Shown piece after piece: positions 1 through 5,381 of a stretch of DNA of 5,610 nt. This DNA comes from Frankiales bacterium (GTDB lineage Bacteria; Actinomycetota; Actinomycetes; JAFAQI01). The stretch covers positions 1 to 5,610 of the forward strand of contig JAFAQI010000263.1 in NCBI GenBank assembly GCA_019246495.1, read 5' to 3'. The notes below the pieces were generated by a model. That model was given only the letters and a program-made list of their open reading frames with translations, did no database searches and had not been told where the DNA came from. The position numbers and the translations under genes were made by a program. The stretch's first letter is position 1; each line of letters begins with the position of its first letter.

Positions 1-741
1 CTCGGTGCGGACTTCGAGTTCATGTCGTCGACGGTGTCGAGTGAGAAGCCGCAAGCGCTGCTCGTGCACCAGATCGCCGACCGGATGCGCGAGGTGAAGC
101 ACGACGGCGGGCGCATCTTGTGGGTCGCCGGCCCTGCGGTGGTGCACACGGGTGCGGCGATTCCGATGGCCGCGCTCGTCGAACACGGCTGGGTCGACGT
201 GCTGTTCTCCGGCAACGCGTTGGCGACACACGACATCGAGTCCGCGCTCTACGGGACGTCGCTCGGCGTGGACCTGTCGCACGGGCAAGGTGTCGAGCAC
301 GGACACGAGCACCACATCCGCGCCATCAACACGGTTCGCGCTGCGGGATCGATCCGGGACGCGGTCGACAGCGGAGTGCTCAAGCAAGGCGTCATGCACG
401 CGATGGTCCGGGCGAACAAGCCGTTCGTGCTCGTGGGCTCGGTGCGCGACGATGGGCCACTGCCCGACGTCTACACGGATGTCGTCGAGGGGCAGCGCGC
501 GATGCGTGCTCAGCTGTCCGGCGTCGGGTTCGCGATCATGGTGGCGACAATGTTGCACTCGATCGCGACCGGCAACATCCTGCCGGCGTCGGTGCCGCTC
601 GTCGCCGTGGACATCAACCCGGCGACGGTCACGAAGCTCGCCGACCGCGGCAGCGCGCAGGCGATCGGGATCGTGACGGACATCGGCCTCTTCCTCGAAC
701 AGCTCGCGCTCGACCTGGTCCCCGGCTTCAGCCGGCGCTGA
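1..741 (+). CDS. TIGR00300 / LOR-SDH family protein (ornithine cyclodeaminase-type C-terminal region), 5' truncated
   Basis: The frame is open from base 1 and reads LGADFEF into the ATG at 22, so that ATG is internal and the gene starts outside the window; 246 C-terminal residues are visible. Family hallmarks seen (window residue numbers): the EFMSS-VSSE-P segment at the start, [16 protein letters not shown] near 36-51, [10 protein letters not shown] near 71-80 followed by YGTSLG, a His-rich [11 protein letters not shown] near 100-110, and [15 protein letters not shown] near 203-217. These match the LOR/SDH (TIGR00300) family. Known members include cyanobacterial ArgZ/AgrE, where an N-terminal arginine dihydrolase domain is joined to this domain, and archaeal stand-alone ornithine cyclodeaminases that turn ornithine into proline and ammonia with NAD. 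Which form this is depends on the missing N-terminus. It converges on the minus-strand operon that carries carbamate kinase, 9 nt away. Family assignment is firm; the exact reaction is inferred. Confidence 0.88.
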   Translation, partial: LGADFEFMSSTVSSEKPQALLVHQIADRMREVKHDGGRILWVAGPAVVHTGAAIPMAALVEHGWVDVLFSGNALATHDIESALYGTSLGVDLSHGQGVEHGHEHHIRAINTVRAAGSIRDAVDSGVLKQGVMHAMVRANKPFVLVGSVRDDGPLPDVYTDVVEGQRAMRAQLSGVGFAIMVATMLHSIATGNILPASVPLVAVDINPATVTKLADRGSAQAIGIVTDIGLFLEQLALDLVPGFSRR

Positions 742-750
742 CTCCGCGAA

Positions 751-1494
751 TCAGTCGGGCTGCCTCAGCACCGCGAGAACCGGCAGGTGATCGCTCGCTC
801 GGGCGAGGAGCTCGGCGTCAACGCCTTCGCCGCTGCTCACCTCTCCGCCACCGTGCACCGCCGTGCACGACACGACCTCGATCCGCCGGTCGGCGAAAAC
901 TCCGTCGATGCGCTTGTGCGGCCGGCGTGACGAATACGTGTCGCCGGGGCCGTCCGGGGCGACGACATACGCGTCCTGCAGGCGCTCACCGAGTGCCGAC
1001 CACACCGCACCGGACGGCCGCTCGTTCACGTCGCCCGCGACGACGAGCGCCGGTGCGTCGGCAACAGAACGACCACCCGTCTCGTCGACATCCAACGCAT
1101 GCCACAGCGCGGGCAGATGCTGGGACCGTTCCGCGTCGTCGAGCGACAGGTGGATCGACGCGATCGTCCAGCGCGCGCCGCCCAGCTCGAGGTCGGCGAA
1201 GCACACCGCGCGCTGATGCAGCTTCGGCGTCTTGGGCAGCAACGCAAACCCGGTCCCCCGCACCGCAACAGCAAGCGTCGTCATGAGCATCAAGCCGCCC
1301 GGCCGGTTGGCAGTTGCCACCACCAGTTCGGACTCACGCGCCAGAGCGGCACGTTTCGACCGCCACCGCAGAAAGCGTGGCGCCTCCTGCACCGCGACCA
1401 CATCCGGCCGGCACGCGCGGATCACCTCGGCGACCGCCGCAGCGTCGTCCCGCAACGACCGAACGTTGTAGCTCAGCAACCGCAACTCAGCCAT
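751..1494 (-). CDS. Endonuclease/exonuclease/phosphatase (EEP) family protein
   Basis: A 247-residue protein with the full EEP fold signature of Mg2+-dependent phosphodiesterases (AP endonuclease, DNase I-like and sphingomyelinase/inositol phosphatase relatives). Visible motifs in order: LSYNVRSLRDD with Asn10, VVAVQEAP with Glu37 (metal ligand), IASIHLSLDD with His115, VVAGDVNERP with Asp155 and Asn157, RIDGVF with Asp197, and the terminal ASDHLPVLAV with Asp235-His236. All catalytic positions are present, so an active enzyme is likely; nucleic acid, lipid or other phosphodiester substrate cannot be told from sequence. There is no signal peptide or membrane segment, so it is probably cytoplasmic. 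The frame runs open to an ATG at 1551, but the ATG at 1494 is preferred: GGGGGA lies 8 nt before it, the LSYN strand then begins at residue 7 as usual, and the overlap with the upstream carbamate kinase gene is a normal 8 nt (ATGGCTGA). It is the last gene of the minus-strand run. Confidence 0.9.
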   Translation of the reverse strand: MAELRLLSYNVRSLRDDAAAVAEVIRACRPDVVAVQEAPRFLRWRSKRAALARESELVVATANRPGGLMLMTTLAVAVRGTGFALLPKTPKLHQRAVCFADLELGGARWTIASIHLSLDDAERSQHLPALWHALDVDETGGRSVADAPALVVAGDVNERPSGAVWSALGERLQDAYVVAPDGPGDTYSSRRPHKRIDGVFADRRIEVVSCTAVHGGGEVSSGEGVDAELLARASDHLPVLAVLRQPD

Positions 1495-2434
1495 CCGCGC
1501 CATCCCCCACGATCGTCGTCCCCGCGTCGCCAAAGACGGCGTCGACCGCATCCGCCAACCCCGCGATCACCGCCCGAGGCCCACCGGTCGACACGAACTC
1601 CACACACGCCTCGACCTTCGGCCCCATCGACCCGGCCGGAAACTCGCCCGCGGCCAGCAGATCGCGCGCCTCCGTCACCGTCAGCCGTGACAACGCCCGC
1701 GCCTTCGGCGTACCGAACCCGACCTCGACGCGTTCGACCGCCGTGAGGATCAGCAACACGTCCGCGTGCACGAGCGACGCCAGCCGCGCCGCCGTCAGGT
1801 CCTTGTCCACGACCGCCTCGACACCGCGCAGCTCGCGCCGATGCTCCACGACTGGCACGCCACCGCCACCGGCAGCGACGACGACGTGCCCGGCCTCGAT
1901 CACCTGAAGCAGCGGCACCTCTTCCACGAACCGCACCGGCTTGGGCGACGCAACAACCCGCCGCCACCGCTTGTCCGGCTGGATCGTGAACACGTGTCCC
2001 GTCTCGTGGGCGATGCGCTGCGCCTCCGGGCGCGGATACGACGGCCCGACCGGCTTCGTCGGACGCCGGAAAGCCGGGTCGCGACCGTCCACGACGACCT
2101 GCGTCACGAGACACAACGCGCGGGTCGCCAGCCGACGACGGCGCAACGCGCTGTCCAGCGCCTGCACGAGCAGATAGCCGACCTGCCCCTGACTCTCCGC
2201 GCCACAGACATCCATCGGCATCGGCGGCACGTGCTCCGCGGCGTACTCCTGCTGCAACAGGATCCGCCCCACCTGCGGGCCGTTGCCGTGCGAGATGACG
2301 AGCTCAACGCCGCGCTCGACGAGATCGGCCAGGCGTTCACTCGTCGCCGTCAACGCAGCGCGCATCTCCGCGACCGTGCCCGTGCCGTCCGCCGGGCTGA
2401 GGGCGTTGCCGCCGAGAGCGACGACCGCCCGCAT
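1487..2434 (-). CDS. arcC: Carbamate kinase
   Basis: A 315-residue protein of normal carbamate kinase length (amino acid kinase fold). The enzyme moves phosphate between carbamoyl phosphate and ADP, giving ATP plus carbamate, the ATP-yielding last step of the arginine deiminase and related carbamoyl phosphate routes. Seen in order: VVALGGNAL (4-12), SHGNGPQVG (48-56), DVCGAESQGQVGYLL (75-89), VTQVVVD, PTKPVGP with Lys127, DKRWRRVVASPKP (154-166), AGGGGVPVV (188-196), VDKDLTAA with Lys211, FGTP, EFPAGSMGPKVEA (264-276), TGGPRAVI and the end GTTIV. All signature blocks are intact. ATG at 2434 shares its A with the stop of the upstream ROK kinase gene (TGATG), so translation is probably coupled; no clear Shine-Dalgarno is seen. 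No arginine deiminase or ornithine carbamoyltransferase gene lies in the window, so the source of carbamoyl phosphate is not shown. The convergent TIGR00300 gene is the only visible arginine/ornithine-linked neighbour. Confidence 0.96.
   Translation of the reverse strand: MRAVVALGGNALSPADGTGTVAEMRAALTATSERLADLVERGVELVISHGNGPQVGRILLQQEYAAEHVPPMPMDVCGAESQGQVGYLLVQALDSALRRRRLATRALCLVTQVVVDGRDPAFRRPTKPVGPSYPRPEAQRIAHETGHVFTIQPDKRWRRVVASPKPVRFVEEVPLLQVIEAGHVVVAAGGGGVPVVEHRRELRGVEAVVDKDLTAARLASLVHADVLLILTAVERVEVGFGTPKARALSRLTVTEARDLLAAGEFPAGSMGPKVEACVEFVSTGGPRAVIAGLADAVDAVFGDAGTTIVGDGADG
1503..1508 (-). promoter_or_regulatory. Ribosome binding site that decides the EEP start
   Basis: On the minus strand GGGGGA ends 8 nt before the ATG at 1494. 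It lies directly against or over the alternative in-frame ATG at 1503, which therefore could not use it. This favours 1494 as the start. The site is inside the 3' end of the carbamate kinase gene. Confidence 0.6.
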
Positions 2435-3375
2435 CAGCGATGCCGGGCCAGGTCCGCCGCACCGATGAGCCCGGCCTCCGCACCCAGACGCGCCGCGACG
2501 ATGTCGGCCATCGGCCGGTGCCCGCGACCCGTCAGCGCCGCCGCGAACGTCTCCCGCGCCGGTCGCAACAGCAGGTCGCCCGCGTCCGACACCCCGCCGC
2601 CGATGATGAACCGGCTCGGGTCGAGCACCGCCGCCAGATCCGCGATCCCCTGACCGAGCCAGCGTCCGATCTCGTCGAAGCAGTCGAGCGCCGCCGCATC
2701 ACCCTCCTGCGCCGCCCGCGTCACCACCGGTCCATCGATCGCCTCGACACTGCCGGCGAGCTCGAGCAGCCGACGCGCGTCATCCGGCCGCTCCGTCGCG
2801 ATCTCCCGCGCCGCGCGGACCAGCGCCGTGCCGCTGCTGTATTGCTCCCAGCAGCCGTAGTTGCCGCAGCCGCACTGCCGACCACCCGGTACGACGCGGA
2901 CGTGGCCTGGCTCACCGGCGATGCCGAACGAGCCGCGGAAGAGCTCACCGTTCATGATGAGCCCCGCGCCGATCCCCGTGCCGATCGTCAGCGCAACCAC
3001 GTCGCGCCGATCCTCACCGGCACCGAACCGGTATTCGCCCCACGCCGCCGCGTTCGCGTCGTTCTCGACGACGACCGGCAAGTCGACCCGCGACGAGATC
3101 TCCTCGCGCAACGGCGCGTCACGCCAGGCCAGGTTGGGTGCGAAGAGCACGGTCGCGCGATGCACGTCGACGAACCCCGCGGCGCCGACGCCGACCGCCG
3201 TCACCTCGTGCTCACTCAACAACTGCCGCACGATCTCCGTCACGACGTCGACGAGGTGCTCCGGGTCGCGGCTCGGCGTACGACGACGCGCCTGCGCCAG
3301 CACGTTGCCGGAAACGTCGACCACACCGGCGGCCACCTTGGTGCCGCCGATGTCGATGCCGATCGCAAGGCTCAC
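2434..3375 (-). CDS. glkA: ROK-family glucokinase
   Basis: A 313-residue sugar kinase, close to the length of actinobacterial GlkA. It should phosphorylate glucose to glucose 6-phosphate in the cytoplasm with ATP (polyphosphate use is possible in some relatives). Seen: phosphate-binding GIDIGGTK (6-13), VVVENDANAAAWGE with catalytic Asp106, LTIGTGIGAGLI (129-140), then the ROK zinc site GEPGHVRV with His158 and CGCGNYGCWEQY with Cys168, Cys170 and Cys175, and IIGGGVSDAG near 257-266. There is no N-terminal helix-turn-helix, so it is a kinase and not a NagC/XylR-type repressor. The start is GTG at 3375, overlapping the upstream stop by 4 nt (GTGA), with GGGGA 7 nt before it; the P-loop then sits at the usual distance from the N-terminus. 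Streptomyces GlkA also takes part in carbon catabolite repression; whether that holds here is unknown. Glucose specificity is inferred from overall similarity; another hexose is the alternative. Confidence 0.93.
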   Translation of the reverse strand: MSLAIGIDIGGTKVAAGVVDVSGNVLAQARRRTPSRDPEHLVDVVTEIVRQLLSEHEVTAVGVGAAGFVDVHRATVLFAPNLAWRDAPLREEISSRVDLPVVVENDANAAAWGEYRFGAGEDRRDVVALTIGTGIGAGLIMNGELFRGSFGIAGEPGHVRVVPGGRQCGCGNYGCWEQYSSGTALVRAAREIATERPDDARRLLELAGSVEAIDGPVVTRAAQEGDAAALDCFDEIGRWLGQGIADLAAVLDPSRFIIGGGVSDAGDLLLRPARETFAAALTGRGHRPMADIVAARLGAEAGLIGAADLARHR

Positions 3376-3707
3376 GACGACATCCCCGCATCGTCATCGA
3401 GGTCGATCCGCTCGACCCCGCGTCCCGGCGTGTGCCGGTGCCCCGGCGAGTCGACCAGCGTGCGCAGCGCCGCCGTGAACGCAGTCGACGCTTCGAGCAG
3501 GTGCACGAACGTCTCCGGTCGCGCCTGCCGCATCAACGCGATCGCCTGGCACAGCGGGCAGATCCGGCACTCTGCCGACCCACCGATCTGGGCGGACTGT
3601 CCCGCGACGGCACCTGGGAGGTCGCCGGCGTGGCCGCGCGCCCAGTCCGACAGCGCCTCGACGAGCCGCGCGGCCTCTTCCGCGAGCGGCCCGGGAGCAG
3701 TCGTCAC
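3372..3707 (-). CDS. Small CxxCPxC protein of the ArsA/SRPBCC module, function unknown
   Basis: A 111-residue soluble protein. The N-terminal third is a helix rich in Ala, Glu and Leu. The centre holds CRICPLCQ (Cys47, Cys50, Cys53), followed by QARPETFVHLLEA with His69 in a second likely helix, and the tail is acidic (VERIDLDDD). Three closely spaced cysteines with a nearby His suggest metal binding or thiol chemistry; this is inference. I recognise the pattern from a conserved actinobacterial protein that follows the ArsA-like ATPase gene (as Rv2183c follows Rv2184c), but know no established function. Start choice: the frame opens at a TTG at 3719, but GTG at 3707 is preferred because it makes a 4-nt GTGA overlap with the ATPase stop and has GGA 7 nt before it. 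It overlaps the ROK kinase start by another 4 nt. The coupling to the ATPase suggests a partner protein made in matched amounts. Confidence 0.85.
   Translation of the reverse strand: MTTAPGPLAEEAARLVEALSDWARGHAGDLPGAVAGQSAQIGGSAECRICPLCQAIALMRQARPETFVHLLEASTAFTAALRTLVDSPGHRHTPGRGVERIDLDDDAGMSS
3383..3387 (-). promoter_or_regulatory. Ribosome binding site of the ROK kinase
   Basis: GGGGA on the minus strand, 7 nt before the GTG start at 3375 and inside the end of the upstream small gene. It supports GTG as the start together with the 4-nt GTGA stop/start overlap. Confidence 0.6.
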
Positions 3708-4903
3708 GCGCGCATCCAAAGGTCAGGGTCGGGCCGGAACCGCACCCGCAACCGCCCGTCACGCAACCCCGCGCCGTCGGCGATGCAACGGCGCAGCGCG
3801 CTCGGCAACGCGAGCACCCGGCGCTGCGACCCGACGGTCAGCACGAGCTCGTCACCCTTGCGTACGACGTCCACCTCGCGCTTGTCGGCGTGCGGCAGGC
3901 TCACCGTCAGCACGAACTCCTCGGCCGACAACCGCTCGACCGTCATCGGCTCCGGCGTCTCGGTGACGGCGAGCGGGTCGCTGTCGGCGTACACATCCTC
4001 GGCGAGCGCCAGCAGCGCCGGCAGGCCGACCGGCTCTGTCGGCAGGTAACCCGACCGCCAGACCGGCACCGCACCGAACGAGGACTCGATCCCCGCGAGC
4101 TGCTCGGCCTGCGCAGCCGCCCAGCCCGCGGCAAACGAACCCGAGTCCGCCGGAAAGATCCGGTTCACGACGACGCCGTCGACGCGATAGCCGTGCAGCG
4201 CGAGCGACGTCAGGGTGCGGCGCGACTCGGCGACCACGACCGACTCCGGCGTGAGCACGACCCGCACCGATGTCGTCGACGGGTCGATGAGCAGCCGCCG
4301 TACGTCGGCAAGCTCGGCGTGCAACCGCTCGACGGCAGCGAAGACCCGGTCCGGGGGCATCGGCACGCCGGCGAAGTGCGACAGCACCGGCCGAAGCGTC
4401 CGCACCATCCGGCGCTCGACCGGGAAGACCCGCTCCATGTACCAGCCCAGCGCCTCCGGGAGTGCGAGCAGCCGCAGCGTCTCCGCGGTCGGCGCGCAGT
4501 CGACGACCACGACGTCCCACCGGCCGCTCGACACCTGGGCGCGCAGCTCGAGCAGCGCGAGCACCTCCTCGGCGCCGGGCAGCACCGTGAGCTCCTCGGC
4601 CTCGATCGGGTCGACGCCGCCCTGCTCGAGCACCTCGCGCAGGTAGTGCTGGATCTCCCGCCACGACGCCTCGAACGCCCGCTGCGTGTCGATCTGCATG
4701 CCGTAGAGGCCGCCGAGCGAGTCGGCCGCGATCTCGGTCGGCTCGTCCCCCAGCTCGACGCCGAGCGCGTCGGCGAGCGAGTGCGCGGGATCGGTCGACA
4801 GGACGAGCGTCTTCAGCCCGCGCGCGGCCGCGGAGGCAGCCGTCGCCGCCGACGTCGTGGTCTTGCCGACGCCGCCTTTGCCGGTGAAGAGCAGGACGCG
4901 CAC
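3704..4903 (-). CDS. ArsA/Get3-like ATPase with C-terminal HSP20-like domain
   Basis: A 399-residue SIMIBI-class ATPase. Residues 1-310 form one ArsA domain: deviant Walker A GKGGVGKTT (8-16), switch I STDPAHSLAD (36-45), switch II VVDCAPTAETLRLL (133-146) and VVVNRI (244-249). Residues about 325-390 (FVLTVSLPHADKREVDVV and onward to LRVRFRP) match the alpha-crystallin/HSP20-like domain found at the end of many bacterial ArsA-like proteins. The only cysteines are Cys136 and Cys373, so both the arsenite-binding Cys triad of plasmid ArsA and the zinc CxxC of Get3 are missing, and no ars genes are nearby. It is therefore unlikely to be an arsenite pump ATPase; a chaperone or client-targeting role is more plausible but unproven. 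The start is GTG at 4903, 20 nt after the SRPBCC stop; it places the P-loop at residue 8 as in relatives. No Shine-Dalgarno is seen. It is the probable orthologue of Rv2184c. Confidence 0.94.
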   Translation of the reverse strand: MRVLLFTGKGGVGKTTTSAATAASAAARGLKTLVLSTDPAHSLADALGVELGDEPTEIAADSLGGLYGMQIDTQRAFEASWREIQHYLREVLEQGGVDPIEAEELTVLPGAEEVLALLELRAQVSSGRWDVVVVDCAPTAETLRLLALPEALGWYMERVFPVERRMVRTLRPVLSHFAGVPMPPDRVFAAVERLHAELADVRRLLIDPSTTSVRVVLTPESVVVAESRRTLTSLALHGYRVDGVVVNRIFPADSGSFAAGWAAAQAEQLAGIESSFGAVPVWRSGYLPTEPVGLPALLALAEDVYADSDPLAVTETPEPMTVERLSAEEFVLTVSLPHADKREVDVVRKGDELVLTVGSQRRVLALPSALRRCIADGAGLRDGRLRVRFRPDPDLWMRA

Positions 4904-4910
4904 CCGGCAG

Positions 4911-4916
4911 AGGCTA
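4911..4916 (-). promoter_or_regulatory. Possible leaderless -10 element of the ArsA-like gene
   Basis: TAGCCT on the minus strand fits the actinobacterial TANNNT -10 pattern and ends 7 nt before the GTG at 4903, so transcription could begin at or next to the start codon. The 20-nt gap has no Shine-Dalgarno sequence. No recognisable -35 is seen and TANNNT is a weak pattern, so this is tentative; read-through from the SRPBCC gene is the alternative. Confidence 0.25.
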
Positions 4917-4923
4917 TCGACCG

Positions 4924-5355
4924 TCAGGACTCGACGCGCTTCTTCAGCCCTTTGAGCGCCGTGTCCATGATCACCTTCTCGGCCTTGCGCTTGAACATGC
5001 CGAGCATCGGGATGTTCAGGTCGACCGAGAGCCGGTACTCGACCTCCGTCGAACCATCCTTGTCGCTGAGGACATAAGAGCCTTCCTGGCTCTTCAGCGC
5101 CTTGCCCTTCACCAGGTGCCAGTCGACCCGGTCGTCGCCCTGCCAGTCATAGGCGAGCGTGTACTCGTCCTTCAGCACACCGGCGTCGAGCACGAACGAG
5201 ACCTTGGTGCCGCGGCCGTCCGCGTCGGTCTCGTCGACGGTCACCGTGCGGATCATCGACGCCCACTCCGGATAGGACTCGAAGTCGGCGATGACCGCCA
5301 TGACCGCGGACTTGTCCGCATTGATGCTGATGCTCGAGCTCGCCTGGTCAGCCAT
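4924..5355 (-). CDS. SRPBCC (START/polyketide cyclase-like) family protein
   Basis: A 143-residue single-domain protein of the SRPBCC helix-grip fold, which encloses a hydrophobic pocket for lipids or other apolar ligands. Seen: an initial strand with SSSISINADKSAVMAVIADF (residues 6-25), the characteristic YPEWASMIRTVTV (28-40), an antiparallel sheet region with SFVLDAG, YTLAYDW and VEYRLSVDL, and a long C-terminal helix FKRKAEKVIMDTALKGLKKRV (121-141) that would close the pocket. Length and order match M. tuberculosis Rv2185c (TB16.3), which also precedes an ArsA-like ATPase gene. No signal peptide, so cytoplasmic. Ligand and role are unknown; SRPBCC proteins range from lipid carriers to cyclases, and no catalytic residues can be assigned. 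ATG at 5355 is the first start in frame that preserves the fold; it lacks a Shine-Dalgarno sequence but has a TANNNT box 6 nt upstream. The preceding gene ends 26 nt before it. Confidence 0.92.
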   Translation of the reverse strand: MADQASSSISINADKSAVMAVIADFESYPEWASMIRTVTVDETDADGRGTKVSFVLDAGVLKDEYTLAYDWQGDDRVDWHLVKGKALKSQEGSYVLSDKDGSTEVEYRLSVDLNIPMLGMFKRKAEKVIMDTALKGLKKRVES

Positions 5356-5374
5356 GCGGGCACATTACGCCCGC
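5356..5374 (-). repeat. GC-only inverted repeat around the putative -10
   Basis: GCGGGC (5356-5361) and GCCCGC (5369-5374) form a perfect 6-bp inverted repeat with a 7-nt spacer (ACATTAC) that contains the putative -10 element. It touches the ATG of the SRPBCC gene. It could be an operator-like site or an RNA hairpin on read-through transcripts; chance is possible in DNA this GC-rich. Confidence 0.4.
5362..5367 (-). promoter_or_regulatory. Probable leaderless -10 element of the SRPBCC gene
   Basis: TAATGT on the minus strand matches the TANNNT -10 pattern and ends exactly 6 nt before the ATG at 5355, which would put transcription start on the A of the start codon. It is the only AT-rich patch in the 26-nt intergenic gap, and no Shine-Dalgarno lies at a usable distance. 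No clear -35 hexamer is present, as is common for actinobacterial housekeeping promoters. Inferred from sequence only. Confidence 0.45.
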
Positions 5375-5381
5375 CCGCGGT

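Noticed and set aside
738..758. Bidirectional intrinsic terminator between the converging genes
   Set aside because: The stem is only 6 bp with a T-G pair and a 9-nt loop and is not followed by a T-run on either strand.
120..1286. A 388-residue plus-strand frame across the TIGR00300 gene and the EEP gene
   Set aside because: It is Arg-rich low complexity, crosses the convergent gene ends, and overlaps two clear families in other frames.
1495..1551. N-terminal extension of the EEP protein to the ATG at 1551
   Set aside because: The extra residues are not family-like, overlap carbamate kinase by 65 nt, and the ribosome site at 1503-1508 points to the ATG at 1494.
1473..2114. A 213-residue minus-strand frame within carbamate kinase
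   Set aside because: Gly/Arg-rich shadow of the arcC gene in another frame.
2440..3966. A 508-residue open frame on the plus strand, antisense to the ROK kinase and the CxxCPxC gene
   Set aside because: The translation is Arg/Pro/Ala-rich with no recognisable motif, and it lies opposite well-identified genes. It is a codon-bias artefact of high-GC DNA.
3704..4903. Arsenite-pump ATPase (ArsA proper)
   Set aside because: Single ATPase domain, only two Cys residues and neither in an arsenite-binding triad, and no arsB, arsD or arsR gene in view.
3890..5077. A 395-residue plus-strand frame opposite the ArsA-like ATPase
   Set aside because: Low-complexity Arg/Gln/His/Leu-rich translation without domains. 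The minus strand carries an intact P-loop ATPase.
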